Source: Halalkalibacter nanhaiisediminis (GTDB taxonomy: Bacteria > Bacillota > Bacilli > Bacillales > Bacillaceae_D). From it: a stretch of DNA of 64,000 nt. The notes under the pieces were generated by a model. It was not told where the DNA came from and searched no databases. It was given only the letters and a program-made list of their open reading frames with translations. Location: NCBI RefSeq assembly GCF_007830185.1, contig NZ_VLKZ01000002.1:310001-374000 (forward strand). Reading direction: 5' to 3'. Shown in pieces: positions 52,475-61,249 of this stretch. Position numbers and translations under genes: made by a program. Each line of letters opens with the position of its first letter. Within the stretch, counting starts at the first letter, position 1.

Positions 52475-52837
52475 ATGGGAATTACATTTATAAAGATTTC
52501 AGCTGTGTATTTTGTGATAGGTGTTTTATTAGGCTACTACATGTCAGTCACTCATTCTTATCAATTCGCTGGAGTTCACGTGCATATTAATTTATTGGGA
52601 TGGACATCGATGACACTCGCTGGGATTATTTATACTTTATTTCCCCAAACTCAACGCAGCATTCTAGGTAAAATACATTTCTGGCTTCACAATATCGGAT
52701 TACCTGTTATGATGATCGGTCTCTTCTTCTTAATTCAAGGAAATGAAACTATTGGTACGTTGATTCCATTTGGCGCAACTGCTGTTTTATTAGCCGTTAT
52801 CACCTTTGCCTTAAACGTATTTATGAATTTAAAATGA
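52475..52837 (+). CDS. Small membrane protein resembling a fragment of heme-copper oxidase subunit I
   Basis: A 120-residue protein with four membrane helices. Helix 2 carries GVHVHINLLGWTSMTLAGII followed by YTLFP, which resembles the HxxxNLxG...YxxxP pattern of cytochrome oxidase/NO-reductase subunit I helices. His residues at about 35, 37, 68 and 72 could ligate heme. It is far too short to be an oxidase and no oxidase genes are near. AGAGGGGAC precedes the ATG. It may be a heme protein or a relic of subunit I; the assignment is tentative. Confidence 0.7.
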   Translation: MGITFIKISAVYFVIGVLLGYYMSVTHSYQFAGVHVHINLLGWTSMTLAGIIYTLFPQTQRSILGKIHFWLHNIGLPVMMIGLFFLIQGNETIGTLIPFGATAVLLAVITFALNVFMNLK

Positions 52838-52971
52838 AATTGTTACGGTAGCTTTGTTTATTGTAGCTATTATCACAAAAAATTCGTTTTTCTTAACGTA
52901 TGTCACGCCTTTTATCTTTTTGCTACTTGCCATACAGAATTGGGGAGAGTATAAAACAGAAAAAAATCTAA

Positions 52972-53009
52972 AAAAAGAGCTTCTGACCGAAGGCAGAAGG
53001 CTCTTTTTG
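52972..53009. terminator. Terminator between the COX1-like gene and ywbE
   Basis: AAAAAGAGCTTCTG and CAGAAGGCTCTTTTT arms with an eight-base loop, bidirectional. Confidence 0.85.
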
Positions 53010-53022
53010 ACATTCTTTTGCA

Positions 53023-53220
53023 TTATAAAACCGATTGAACACGACCAACTTGGCCATCTTGTAGTCTAACTTTAATACCATGAGGGTGTGTTTGTGAATT
53101 GGTTAGAATATCTTTCACAATTCCTCGAGTTGTTTTACCAGTACGTTGGTCTTGCTTCAAGACAATATCTACTTCGATTCCTGGTTGAATGTTTTTTCTT
53201 TCTTTTCCTGATTTCATCAT
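53023..53220 (-). CDS. ywbE: YwbE family protein (DUF2196)
   Basis: A 65-residue basic protein. NIQPGIEVDIVLKQDQRTGK, TTRGIVKDILTNSQTHPHGI and KVRLQDGQVGRVQSV match the YwbE/DUF2196 family almost end to end. The fold is a small beta barrel, compatible with nucleic-acid or ribosome binding, but its function is unknown. The start is one of two adjacent ATGs, with a weak GGGAGC upstream. Confidence 0.88.
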   Translation of the reverse strand: MMKSGKERKNIQPGIEVDIVLKQDQRTGKTTRGIVKDILTNSQTHPHGIKVRLQDGQVGRVQSVL

Positions 53221-53346
53221 TACTTTTTATGCTCCCAACATAATTGCTCCGTATTTGTTTTTCTCCATACAAGTATAGCACATATGAATCTAAACAAATT
53301 TTGTGAGAGCCTCTTTAAACAAAACGTGCAGTTCTTTTGTATGATT

Positions 53347-55761
53347 CTATTCTTTGTTTAGCTTCATTTTCTGTAGACGTAAGGCATTTAAGACAACGGA
53401 AACGGAACTGAACGCCATTGCTGCACCGGCAACCCAAGGGGCAAGTAGCCCAATAGCAGCTATCGGAATGCCAAGTGAGTTATACAAGAAAGCGAAGAAG
53501 AGATTTTGCTTGATGTTCGTCATTGTTTTTCGACTTACCATGACGGCATCAACGACACTGTTAAGGTCTCCACGCATCAATGTGATATCAGCTGCTTCAA
53601 TTGCAATATCAGTTCCTGTTCCTACAGCCATTCCAACATCAGCAACAGCAAGTGCAGGAGCATCATTTAAGCCATCTCCAACCATCGCTACTACTTTACC
53701 TTCACCTTTTAATCGATCAATAACAGCACTTTTTTCTTCTGGCAAAACCTCTGCGATCACATTATTAATTCCAACTTGTTTCGCAATCGCTTCAGCAGTT
53801 CGTGTGTTATCTCCTGTTAACATAATGACTTCTAAGCCAAGCTTATGCATGCGCTCAATCGCTTTTTTAGATGAATCCTTTACCGTATCAGCAACGGCCA
53901 CCATCCCGCAGTATTGCCCGTTTACTGCGATCAACATTGCTGTCTTACCTTGGCCTTCAAACTGCAACATTTGTTCTTCTGCATCGCTAAATGAGATGCC
54001 TTCTTGAGATAGTAAATGTCGTGTCCCTATTAGTAACTTTTTACCTTGGACAACTGCTTTAATTCCGTGACCAGGTACTGCTTCAAATTGTTCTGTTTCA
54101 AATAATAATAGATCACGCTCTTTCGCACCGTTTACAATCGCTTGTGCGAGCGGATGCTCCGACTTATTTTCAGCAGAAGCAATCAACTGAAGTAATGATT
54201 CTTCTTCGTTCTTTTCTGTGACAAAATCCGTTAATGTCGGTTCACCTTTCGTTACCGTTCCCGTCTTGTCTAGGACAACTGTTTGAACAGATTGTGTAGC
54301 TTCTAGGTGTTCACCACCTTTGAAAAGTAGCCCAAGTTCAGCTGCTCTACCTGAACCAGCCATGATCGATGTCGGAGTGGCAAGACCTAACGCACAAGGA
54401 CAAGCAATGACAAGGATTGAAATTGTCGGAATAAGCGCAGCGCCTAGATTTCCTGGTGTGACAAAAAGGTACCATACGAAAAATGAAACAATCGCAATCA
54501 CAACAACAACAGGAACAAAAATTCCGGATACTTTATCAGCAAGTCGTTGAATGTTCGCTTTCGAGCCTTGTGCTTCTTCAACGATTTTGACGATTTGCGA
54601 AAGGGCTGTGTCCTTTCCTATTTTTGTCGCTACCATTGTCAATGAGCCATTTTTATTTATCGTTGAACCAATAACAGCATCACCAATATGCTTTTCAACA
54701 GGAATACTTTCACCTGTAATCATGGATTCATCAACAGCCGATTGACCTTCAATAATTGTTCCGTCAACTGGCACCTTCTCACCAGGCTTAATAATCAAGT
54801 GATCACCAACGACAACTCGCTCAAGAGGAATCGTTTCAGTCTGACCATTTCGAAGTACTGTCGCTTCTTTTACTTGAAGGCCAAGTAGTTGTTTAATCGC
54901 TTGACTTGTTTTTCCTTTTGCACGGGCTTCAAACAGCTTCCCAAGGACGATTAATGTAATAATAACAGCTGCTGTTTCAAAATATAGATCAGGCATCACT
55001 GTTCCAGTTCGCATTGCCTCAATCCCTAAATAAATACTGTAAAAGTAAGCAGCTGAGGTACCGAGCGCAACAAGAACGTCCATATTTGCACTCTTATTTC
55101 GTAACGCTTTATATGCGCCAACATAAAACGGTGCCCCTACGATGAACTGGACTGGCGTTGCAAAAGCAAGCTGCACCCATGGATTCATTAATGCATGAGG
55201 CATCCACATCCATGAAGTAAATTCAAAATGAGTGACCATTGACCAAAAAAGAGGCAGTGTTAAGATTGCTGAAAAAATAAATCTTCTTAATTGCCTCTTC
55301 ATTTCGTTTTCTTTATCATTAGTACGCTCGGTATCGCTAGCTTTTTCCTTCAATTTGTATCCAAGTTTATCAACAGCATCCTTCATTTCATTTGTCGAAA
55401 TAGCATCTTCAAAATATTCAACTGTAGCAGTTTCAAGAGCTAGATTAACTGTCGCCTTTTGAACGCCATCTAATTTATTTAATCTTTTTTCAATTCGATT
55501 CGAACATGCTGCACATGTCATCCCATTAACATCAAATTCTTTTTTCGTAAGTCTAACTTGATAGCCTAACTTCTCTATTTTTCCTGTTAAATCTTTTAAA
55601 CTTAGATTGTCTGATTGAAAGCGAATATTTGCCTTTTCTGTTGCAAGATTCACATGTGCTTCATTAACACCTTCCATCTTGGAAAGTCCTTTTTCAATCC
55701 GCGATGAACATGCTGCACATGTCATTCCTGATATCTCGAAGGATATATTTTTTTCTGCCAT
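53347..55761 (-). CDS. copA: Copper-exporting P-type ATPase CopA
   Basis: An 804-residue P1B-type ATPase. It has two N-terminal heavy-metal-associated domains ([20 protein letters not shown] and [20 protein letters not shown]). The membrane copper motif is [15 protein letters not shown] (CPC), the phosphorylation site [15 protein letters not shown], the nucleotide domain includes [13 protein letters not shown] and the hinge is [14 protein letters not shown]. All catalytic parts are intact. It exports Cu(I) across the membrane. It is last in the csoR-copZ-copA series, with an operator-like site at 55777. Confidence 0.96.
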   Translation of the reverse strand: MAEKNISFEISGMTCAACSSRIEKGLSKMEGVNEAHVNLATEKANIRFQSDNLSLKDLTGKIEKLGYQVRLTKKEFDVNGMTCAACSNRIEKRLNKLDGVQKATVNLALETATVEYFEDAISTNEMKDAVDKLGYKLKEKASDTERTNDKENEMKRQLRRFIFSAILTLPLFWSMVTHFEFTSWMWMPHALMNPWVQLAFATPVQFIVGAPFYVGAYKALRNKSANMDVLVALGTSAAYFYSIYLGIEAMRTGTVMPDLYFETAAVIITLIVLGKLFEARAKGKTSQAIKQLLGLQVKEATVLRNGQTETIPLERVVVGDHLIIKPGEKVPVDGTIIEGQSAVDESMITGESIPVEKHIGDAVIGSTINKNGSLTMVATKIGKDTALSQIVKIVEEAQGSKANIQRLADKVSGIFVPVVVVIAIVSFFVWYLFVTPGNLGAALIPTISILVIACPCALGLATPTSIMAGSGRAAELGLLFKGGEHLEATQSVQTVVLDKTGTVTKGEPTLTDFVTEKNEEESLLQLIASAENKSEHPLAQAIVNGAKERDLLLFETEQFEAVPGHGIKAVVQGKKLLIGTRHLLSQEGISFSDAEEQMLQFEGQGKTAMLIAVNGQYCGMVAVADTVKDSSKKAIERMHKLGLEVIMLTGDNTRTAEAIAKQVGINNVIAEVLPEEKSAVIDRLKGEGKVVAMVGDGLNDAPALAVADVGMAVGTGTDIAIEAADITLMRGDLNSVVDAVMVSRKTMTNIKQNLFFAFLYNSLGIPIAAIGLLAPWVAGAAMAFSSVSVVLNALRLQKMKLNKE

Positions 55762-55776
55762 TCATTATCACCATCC

Positions 55777-55791
55777 TACCCCAGTAGGGTA
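55777..55791. promoter_or_regulatory. CsoR-type operator upstream of copA
   Basis: TACCCCAGTAGGGTA, an inverted repeat TACCC-N5-GGGTA, lies 16 bp upstream of the copA start. Related 15-mers precede copZ and csoR. Confidence 0.6.
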
Positions 55792-55805
55792 TATTAAAGT
55801 TCTAA

Positions 55806-55832
55806 GAAAACGTGCCATTAAGGCACGTTTTC
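55806..55832 (-). terminator. Hairpin between copZ and copA
   Basis: GAAAACGTGCC and GGCACGTTTTC arms with a short loop. It would end copZ transcripts, giving more copZ than copA mRNA. Confidence 0.82.
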
Positions 55833-55855
55833 ACTTTAACGAAATCTCACAACTT

Positions 55856-56062
55856 CTATTCAACATCATATCCTTGTTCTTCGATTTCTTCTCTAATTGC
55901 AGCAAGACTTACAACACCTTGATCAAATGTAACATCAACTGTACCTTTTCCTAGGTCAACCTTAACAGCATTCACACCATCAAGTTTTCCTACATTCCCC
56001 TCAACTGCTGCTACACAATGACCACAAGTCATCCCTTTTACATTTAAAGTTGTAGTTTCCAT
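55856..56062 (-). CDS. copZ: Copper chaperone CopZ
   Basis: A 68-residue heavy-metal-associated domain protein. TTLNVKGMTCGHCVAAVEGN holds the CxxC copper site with the preceding Met. It delivers Cu(I) to CopA. The ATG at 56062 is preferred, ten bases after AAAGGAG; an ATG three codons earlier touches the signal. It lies between csoR and copA on the same strand. Confidence 0.95.
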   Translation of the reverse strand: METTTLNVKGMTCGHCVAAVEGNVGKLDGVNAVKVDLGKGTVDVTFDQGVVSLAAIREEIEEQGYDVE

Positions 56063-56105
56063 ATTATTCATCTCCTTTTAATATATTTTAATTTATCAAT
56101 TACTA

Positions 56106-56120
56106 TACTCTAGTAGGGTA
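56106..56120. promoter_or_regulatory. CsoR-type operator upstream of copZ
   Basis: TACTCTAGTAGGGTA matches the copA site TACCCCAGTAGGGTA at 13 of 15 bases and lies 44 bp upstream of the copZ start. Confidence 0.6.
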
Positions 56121-56140
56121 ATAAAGTCAAACTATTTAAT

Positions 56141-56437
56141 CTATGTTTTTGTTAAACGTTCAATGACATCCATAAGCTCTGATATCGCTTCATCTCCATT
56201 ACCTTTTTGAATAGCATCTGACACACAGTGCTTAGTATGATTCTCCATTAAATGAAGGCTGACCTTCTTCATCGCAGCATTGATTGCCGATATTTGAATC
56301 AGTATATCTACACAGTAACGGTCATTTTCAACCATATTCTGAATACCTCTAACCTGTCCTTCAATTCTTTTTAGACGATTAATTAACTGCTCTTTTTCTC
56401 GATCATTTCGATGATCAACAGTTTTATGTTCATGCAT
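56141..56437 (-). CDS. csoR: Copper-sensing repressor CsoR
   Basis: A 98-residue all-helical repressor of the CsoR/RcnR family. LINRLKRIEGQVRGIQNMVE is the DNA-binding surface. The copper ligands are the Cys in DNDRYCVDILIQISAIN-type context (here NDRYCVDI), the His of LHLMENHTKHC and that Cys (the Cys-His-Cys set). Cu(I) binding releases it from DNA, inducing copZ and copA. GAAAGGGGAG precedes the ATG. Two operator-like sites upstream suggest autoregulation. Confidence 0.95.
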   Translation of the reverse strand: MHEHKTVDHRNDREKEQLINRLKRIEGQVRGIQNMVENDRYCVDILIQISAINAAMKKVSLHLMENHTKHCVSDAIQKGNGDEAISELMDVIERLTKT

Positions 56438-56459
56438 TTGCTATCTCCCCTTTCGAGAA

Positions 56460-56474
56460 TACGGTACGTGGGTA
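56460..56474. promoter_or_regulatory. CsoR-type operator 1 upstream of csoR
   Basis: TACGGTACGTGGGTA fits the TAC-N7-GGGTA pattern shared with the copZ and copA sites and lies 23 bp upstream of the csoR start. Confidence 0.5.
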
Positions 56475-56523
56475 TACTTATTATACCATGGTACTTCTAA
56501 CCTCTGTCAACTTTTGATAGAAA

Positions 56524-56538
56524 TACTATATGTGGGTA
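56524..56538. promoter_or_regulatory. CsoR-type operator 2 upstream of csoR
   Basis: TACTATATGTGGGTA repeats the same pattern, 50 bp further upstream from site 1. The spacing would allow two bound tetramers. Confidence 0.45.
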
Positions 56539-56580
56539 TCTTAGAAAATAACCTTGATTTTTTTAAATATTCATCTTAAT

Positions 56581-56617
56581 AAGAAGCATAAGCCTTTTAA
56601 AAAAGCTCATACTTCTT
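56581..56617 (-). terminator. Terminator downstream of the serine protease gene
   Basis: AAGAAGCATAAGC and GCTCATACTTCTT arms, with an A/T-rich loop. It lies about 65 bp past the protease stop. Confidence 0.7.
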
Positions 56618-56680
56618 CTCTATTCGTATCTTGAGAGGAGAAATTCAGTTAGAACAAAAACATAAATGTTGTAAATTCAA

Positions 56681-57484
56681 TTAATAAGAATCAATAAGTT
56701 GATTTAATTCAGGAATTTCAGCAAGAATACGTTCAACTGGTACAGCTAATCCATGCCCTTCTTCCTGACTACCTAGAGGTGATAATGATCTAGCATAGAC
56801 GACACCAACAACTTCTCCTTCTTCTGATAACACAGGACTTCCACTATGTCCTGGAAAGATTGAATTAGAAATTTTCATCGTTTGAAAAGGTACTTCCTCA
56901 TTAATTATTTCTCCATTATTGACAATTTGCGTTTGTGTTAAAGGATTACCAACAACATAAATCTCTTCTTGTTCTAAGGCTGACCTCTCTCGAATCGGTA
57001 GATAAGGAAGGTTATCGCCATCTACTTTTAAAAGCGCGATATCAAGCTCTTCATTCGATTCAATGACCTCTGCATGAAAAAGGTCTCCACTTGGAAAGGA
57101 AATAGCTAAAGGATTTTGCTGATGGATAACATGATGGTTGGTTAAAATATAACCATCGGGATGAATGGCAAATCCAGTCCCTCTACTTGTATTACCTTGC
57201 ACTGTAACGACAGCATCTTTAAAAGCTGCTATATGCTCTTGCTCACTTAACTCTTCCGATGTTCGCGCTAGTTCAATAGAATCTCTCGAAAAATGATTAA
57301 ATAACGTACCTACACCTTGCATAACGAGTAATGTAGCAATAGATAGTCCAACTATTCGAATAAACCAAGATTTTCTTTTCTTTTTTTTCTCGTCTTCTTC
57401 TGTCTCTTCTTCATCAAACAAAAAATCTTCAGGAGCTGGTTCCTCATACTTTTGTTCTTCAAATTGTTCTTTATCTTCTTTCAT
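56681..57484 (-). CDS. Membrane-anchored trypsin-like serine protease (HtrA-like, no PDZ)
   Basis: A 267-residue protein with an acidic cytoplasmic N-terminus, one membrane helix (WFIRIVGLSIATLLVMQGVG) and an extracellular protease domain. The triad is visible: His in ILTNHHVIHQ, Asp in ELDIALLKVD and Ser in FPGHSGSPVLSEEG. The chain ends at about 267 without a PDZ domain, unlike HtrA/HtrB. It may degrade or process exported proteins under stress. GGGAGG precedes the ATG. It lies upstream of a copper cluster but has its own terminator. Confidence 0.9.
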   Translation of the reverse strand: MKEDKEQFEEQKYEEPAPEDFLFDEEETEEDEKKKKRKSWFIRIVGLSIATLLVMQGVGTLFNHFSRDSIELARTSEELSEQEHIAAFKDAVVTVQGNTSRGTGFAIHPDGYILTNHHVIHQQNPLAISFPSGDLFHAEVIESNEELDIALLKVDGDNLPYLPIRERSALEQEEIYVVGNPLTQTQIVNNGEIINEEVPFQTMKISNSIFPGHSGSPVLSEEGEVVGVVYARSLSPLGSQEEGHGLAVPVERILAEIPELNQLIDSY

Positions 57485-57690
57485 TTATTAATCCTCCCAT
57501 TCATACACCGTACTATATAAAGAAAAAATGACGTTTCTTAAATAATAGCATTTCTTAAAACTTTCCGTCTAATCAAGGCAACTATATGTGTGATGAGAGC
57601 AGGAAAGTATATTCGTTGTTAGTTCTGGTTGGATTGCATTATACTATTATAAGGTAAGAACGACGGTTGCTTAAATTAGAGGAGGAACGT

Positions 57691-58038
57691 ATGGAACTTA
57701 TTTCGTTAGATGAAGTACAAAAGCTTATTAATAGCTTTGCTGGACAAGATATTTATCTTCATTTAGAAACAACTAACGGGGCTTATGCCTCGCATTTTGA
57801 TGAATCATTTTTTTCTGCTAGTGCATATATTCGTAATGCTAAAGTTAATTATGAACACGGAAAAATCATTGGTGAGGGACCGTATCGGGTTGGTCTTAAG
57901 CTTGAAATTGGCTGGGTATATGCGGAGGGGTTAACTCATTATGAATTAGATAAATACGGGCGACTCTTACTAGCTGGGCACGGCTTTGACGGGAAGCTTG
58001 CTGTTGCCCTTGAAATAAGTAAAACACCATTTGAATAG
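57691..58038 (+). CDS. yojF: YojF family protein (DUF1806)
   Basis: A 115-residue protein matching YojF: LISLDEVQKLINSFAGQDIY, GAYASHFDESFFSASAYIRN and GEGPYRVGLKLEIGWVYAEG. It is encoded directly before the bacillithiol deacetylase in Bacillus, as here (15 bp apart). Its role is not established; a link to bacillithiol metabolism is inferred from linkage. GAGGAGG precedes the ATG at 57691. The frame extends upstream without support. Confidence 0.9.
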   Translation: MELISLDEVQKLINSFAGQDIYLHLETTNGAYASHFDESFFSASAYIRNAKVNYEHGKIIGEGPYRVGLKLEIGWVYAEGLTHYELDKYGRLLLAGHGFDGKLAVALEISKTPFE

Positions 58039-58053
58039 AAAGGAGTGAAGAAA

Positions 58054-58722
58054 ATGAGTAAAGATCGCCAAATATTAGTTGTATTCCCTCATCCAGATGA
58101 CGAAGCTTTCGGTGTATCAGGTACAATATCAAAACACGTTGCCGAAGGAACTTCAGTTACATATGCTTGCTTAACTTTAGGAGAAATGGGACGAAACTTA
58201 GGAAATCCTCCATTTGCAACGAGAGAATCACTTCCAAATATCCGAAAAAAAGAACTCCTAAAAGCAGTGGAAGCAATGGGGATTCAAGATTTACGAATGA
58301 TGGGCTTACGAGATAAAACAGTTGAATTTGAAGATGATCATAAGATGACGAAAATGGTTTCAGATTTAATTGAAGAATTAAACCCATCTCTAGTGATTAG
58401 CTTCTATCCAGGCTACTCTGTCCATCCAGATCACGAAGCAACAGCAAGAGCAGTTGTTCGGGCAATCGAACGTATGGAAAAAGATAGTCGTCCTACTCTT
58501 CATTGCATTGCATTTTCGAATAACCATGAACAAGAAATCGGTCAACCTGATGTGATTGTTGATGTATCAGCATATGCAGAACAAAAAAAAGCTGCGATGT
58601 ATGCACACATCTCGCAAACGGCTTGGGTGCTTGAAGATATGGAGAAAAGATGGGCAAATAATGATGTAGATGCCTTTAATTGGCTCCATTATGAACGGTT
58701 TTGGACCTATTCATTTAACTAA
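58054..58722 (+). CDS. bshB2: Bacillithiol biosynthesis deacetylase BshB2 (YojG)
   Basis: A 222-residue LmbE-like zinc deacetylase. VVFPHPDDEAFGVSGTISKH holds the HPDDE zinc motif, LTLGEMGRNLGNPP the substrate-binding Arg/Asn region and YSVHPDHEATARAVVRAI the third zinc His. It removes acetyl from GlcNAc-malate, or acts on bacillithiol conjugates. The ATG at 58054 follows AAAGGAGTG; a GTG three codons upstream overlaps that signal. It forms an operon with yojF and confirms a bacillithiol-producing Firmicute. Confidence 0.93.
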   Translation: MSKDRQILVVFPHPDDEAFGVSGTISKHVAEGTSVTYACLTLGEMGRNLGNPPFATRESLPNIRKKELLKAVEAMGIQDLRMMGLRDKTVEFEDDHKMTKMVSDLIEELNPSLVISFYPGYSVHPDHEATARAVVRAIERMEKDSRPTLHCIAFSNNHEQEIGQPDVIVDVSAYAEQKKAAMYAHISQTAWVLEDMEKRWANNDVDAFNWLHYERFWTYSFN

Positions 58723-58729
58723 TCAATTT

Positions 58730-58760
58730 GCCACCTCTTACATTTAGAGGTGGCTTTTTA
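58730..58760 (+). terminator. Terminator after bshB2
   Basis: GCCACCTCT and AGAGGTGGC arms followed by TTTTTAGTG. Confidence 0.88.
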
Positions 58761-58848
58761 GTGTAAATTCAGGTAAAAGCCTTGCACTCTTATAGTTACC
58801 CCTTTATAATATTTTACTTGTTAGCAAAAGATAAAAAGGAGTGATTGG

Positions 58849-59373
58849 GTGCTTTTAACAAAGCTTCGGGCCGAGGAAGAGCAAAAAGATGCTGAAACGT
58901 TAGAACAAGACCTTGCAGACCTTGAATTTCAAGTATTTCGGATGCAAGAAAACATGAAAGATATTGCAAAACGATGGCAAGTCATTGGTATTGAGCAAAC
59001 TAAAGAAGAAAAATGGGTGATTGTGTCAATTTTTGATGATGGGCATGTATGCAAAATCATGCTCAATCAATGTGAAGCCGCCTATCAAGGTGTTTGGGAC
59101 TTTTCCATTCAAGCACAATATCTTGATCAACATATCATTCATATTGGTGATATGAAAGGCGAAGAAAATCAAGGCTATGGCTCAATCTGTATGAAGTATC
59201 TCAAAGAACATGCAACTGATCAAAATGTTCAATATATTAAAGGAGACTTAGCAAAACGTGATTGGGGTCATCTTGACAGACTCATCCATTTTTATGAGAA
59301 ACATGATTTTGAAGTTGAAATTGATCATGCCAACCAATCTGGTGAAATCAGATGGAATGCCTCTTTTCAATAA
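58849..59373 (+). CDS. GNAT-like acetyltransferase-fold protein
   Basis: A 174-residue protein. The N-terminal 45 residues form a charged coiled coil (LRAEEEQKDAETLEQDLADL). The rest resembles a GNAT fold: GDMKGEENQGYGSICMKYLK fits the acetyl-CoA-binding loop (Q-G-x-G) and LDRLIHFYEKHDFEVEI fits the final helix-strand. The substrate is unknown. The start is GTG at 58849, seven bases after AAAGGAG. A strong terminator follows. GNAT membership is likely but not proven. Confidence 0.75.
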   Translation: MLLTKLRAEEEQKDAETLEQDLADLEFQVFRMQENMKDIAKRWQVIGIEQTKEEKWVIVSIFDDGHVCKIMLNQCEAAYQGVWDFSIQAQYLDQHIIHIGDMKGEENQGYGSICMKYLKEHATDQNVQYIKGDLAKRDWGHLDRLIHFYEKHDFEVEIDHANQSGEIRWNASFQ

Positions 59374-59381
59374 GAAAAAAA

Positions 59382-59437
59382 GAATCTGCTTAGCTAGTTT
59401 TCAGTCAATCAATGAAACTAGTAAGCAGATTTTTTCG
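59382..59437. terminator. Bidirectional terminator after the GNAT-like gene
   Basis: AAAAGAATCTGCTTAGCTAG and CTAGTAAGCAGATTTTTT arms form a long hairpin between convergent genes. Confidence 0.9.
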
Positions 59438-59439
59438 TT

Positions 59440-60096
59440 TTAGAATTCGACTGTATCAAGCATCGCCCACATACTTGGACCAATGCCCTCAACTGCTTCT
59501 TTAAGAGGTAGGAAGACAGTATAACCTACCAACTGTCCTTCATATTCCTTTGCAACATGGATGACAGACGTTTTTTGATCATTAGACGTGACTTCTTCTA
59601 GAAACGCATACTCTACTCCATCGAGTGGAACGTCAATCTCTTTTGTAATTTCTCCATTTGCGTGATCAATGATCGCTTGCTTTAATTCATCTGCATTTAC
59701 CTCGGTACCATGAGTCGTTACTCGAGTAAAAAACGATTCGTCTAACTGTGAAATAATCACATCTCGATTCGGTTCTTCACTCTCTAGTTTATAATCCTCT
59801 AATACGTAGACTCCATATCCAAGCTCACTACGATGAAACTGAGCTGTTCTCATCTCAGTCTCTCCTTCAACGTACACTGGAATATCTTTCACATCAGAAG
59901 CATCACTTGCTCCAGGAGCAGCTGTATCTTCTTCTTGATTAGGCTCTTGCCGAGAATCAGGTTCTTTGTCTGGCTCCACTGCAGGTTCTTCAATCTGTTC
60001 TCCTCCTACCGTCTCTTCATTTACCTGAGTTGTCGTCCCACAAGCTGTTAATCCAAGCAGTAAAAATATAGAGCATCTAATTACAAATCGTTTCAT
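59440..60096 (-). CDS. Lipoprotein of unknown function
   Basis: A 218-residue lipoprotein: MKRFVIRCSIFLLLGLTACG is a signal peptide with lipobox LTAC. A long Glu/Pro/Asp-rich linker (residues about 25-75) follows, then a globular domain (YGVYVLEDYKLESEEPNRDV to GIGPSMWAMLDTVEF) that I do not recognise. The ATG at 60096 follows TGGGGGA; the frame extends 42 codons upstream without support. It may be a surface sensor or binding protein. It lies downstream of yuiD. Confidence 0.8.
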   Translation of the reverse strand: MKRFVIRCSIFLLLGLTACGTTTQVNEETVGGEQIEEPAVEPDKEPDSRQEPNQEEDTAAPGASDASDVKDIPVYVEGETEMRTAQFHRSELGYGVYVLEDYKLESEEPNRDVIISQLDESFFTRVTTHGTEVNADELKQAIIDHANGEITKEIDVPLDGVEYAFLEEVTSNDQKTSVIHVAKEYEGQLVGYTVFLPLKEAVEGIGPSMWAMLDTVEF

Positions 60097-60174
60097 ACTG
60101 ATCCCCCATTCTTTATTTTTTATTTTAAATATGAAACGATGATTGTGATTGTTAAGTTTCACCCCATATGAAAT

Positions 60175-60212
60175 AAAAAAGCGTAAGAAGTCCTTTGACT
60201 GTCTAACGCTTT
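60175..60212 (-). terminator. Terminator after yuiD
   Basis: AAAGCGTTAGAC and CTTACGCTTTTTT arms on the minus strand, just past the yuiD stop. Confidence 0.75.
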
Positions 60213-60222
60213 GATGAACCAA

Positions 60223-60681
60223 TTATTCCTTTGCTATCAAATAGCTGATTGACCCTGTTAACAAACCAAAAACGGCTCCTCCTAACACTTCTTCTGGCAT
60301 ATGCCCTAAACGCTCTCTTAGACGAACAGCTCGCTTACTAGTTGAATGTGACTTCTGAAAAGCAGTTAGTTCTGCTATGTTCTCTGCCATTTGATTGACT
60401 TTGATCGTTAATTCACCTGTTTGTCTACGAATACCTTGTGCATCATACATGACGATCAGACCAAAAACAGTAGAAAGCGCAAAATCAATGGAAGACACTC
60501 CACGTTCAAGCGCGATATATGTAGCTAACGCTGTCACGCCAGCAGAGTGCGAACTTGGCATGCCGCCCGTTTCAAAAAATGTTCCAAAATCCCACTCTCC
60601 CATTTGCCATCTTTTTATAGGAATTTTTAATCCTTGGGCTAGGCCAATGGTTGTTAATGCCGTTAACATAGGACGATTCAT
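60223..60681 (-). CDS. yuiD: Divergent PAP2-family membrane protein (YuiD type)
   Basis: A 152-residue membrane protein. FFETGGMPSSHSAGVTALAT holds the SxxSH-like phosphatase motif, and VMYDAQGIRRQTGELTIKVN is the signature of the DUF212/YuiD group. LRERLGHMPEEVLGGAVFGL is the C-terminal conserved block. The family is divergent from PAP2 phosphatases and its activity is unproven. The ATG at 60681 follows AGAGGTG. It is first in the unit with the lipoprotein downstream. Confidence 0.9.
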   Translation of the reverse strand: MNRPMLTALTTIGLAQGLKIPIKRWQMGEWDFGTFFETGGMPSSHSAGVTALATYIALERGVSSIDFALSTVFGLIVMYDAQGIRRQTGELTIKVNQMAENIAELTAFQKSHSTSKRAVRLRERLGHMPEEVLGGAVFGLLTGSISYLIAKE

Positions 60682-61055
60682 ACACTTCACCTCTATTATA
60701 GAGTGCGAATCATCGCAGCCAACTATTCATTCATTTCTTGAGGAATGCTTACTGAAATAACATCATCAAATTTAATCTCATATGATTAAAGCCATAAGAA
60801 TGTACCACCTGTGCCATGTTTTTTACCAGCACTTGCCACAAATTTTACCACTTGATGTCAACATGTTTACCAATAGAAGCACGTCAACGATTTTAAGGAA
60901 AAAGCCTAATCCTCCTTATTTTTAACGAGGAATTAGGCTTTGGTCTTCCGCAATCGCACCAATTGTGGATATCTGATGACAAGTTTTTTGTCACCGAATC
61001 TGAAATTTATGGGAATAATAAACTCTATCATCAATTAAAAAAGAACTTCGAATAA
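60682..61055. other. Intergenic region with an orphan terminator-like hairpin
   Basis: About 370 bp without a supportable gene. At 60899-60941 AAAGCCTAATCCTC and GAGGAATTAGGCTTT form a clear hairpin with an 11-base loop that ends no visible gene. It could be the end of a small RNA transcribed from either strand or part of a leader. Confidence 0.5.
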
Positions 61056-61091
61056 GAAAAACATAGGGAGATTTTAGTCTTCCTATGTTTT
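61056..61091 (-). terminator. Terminator after the 49-residue gene
   Basis: AAAACATAGGGAG and CTTCCTATGTTTT arms, nine bases past the stop codon of the small minus-strand gene. Confidence 0.85.
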
Positions 61092-61099
61092 CATTCATA

Positions 61100-61249
61100 T
61101 TATTTATCTGTTTGTTTTTGCTTCTTTTTCAAATACTCCGCACGTATTTTTTCAAGTTGCTGCTTTTTATCAAATTTGGCAGGCGTCTGTTTTTCATGAA
61201 ACTTCGTCACAGCTACCTTACCTTTGGTATCCAATTGATATTTTCCCAC
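61100..61249 (-). CDS. Small basic hypothetical protein
   Basis: A 49-residue Lys/Gln-rich protein: MGKYQLDTKGKVAVTKFHEK, then QTPAKFDKKQQLEKIRAEYL and KKKQKQTDK. It starts with GTG at 61249, with AGGTG seven bases upstream, and has a strong terminator directly behind, so it is very likely real despite its size. It is soluble, helical at the C-terminus and strongly basic. Function unknown; nucleic-acid binding is only a charge-based guess. Confidence 0.72.
   Translation of the reverse strand: MGKYQLDTKGKVAVTKFHEKQTPAKFDKKQQLEKIRAEYLKKKQKQTDK

Noticed and set aside
52854-53069. Plus-strand frame of 71 codons after the COX1-like gene
   Set aside because: It reads through the terminator at 52972-53009 and overlaps ywbE; there is no ribosome binding site.
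53354-54888. Long plus-strand frames opposite copA
   Set aside because: They are antisense to highly conserved P-type ATPase codons; composition is that of a shadow frame with no start signals.
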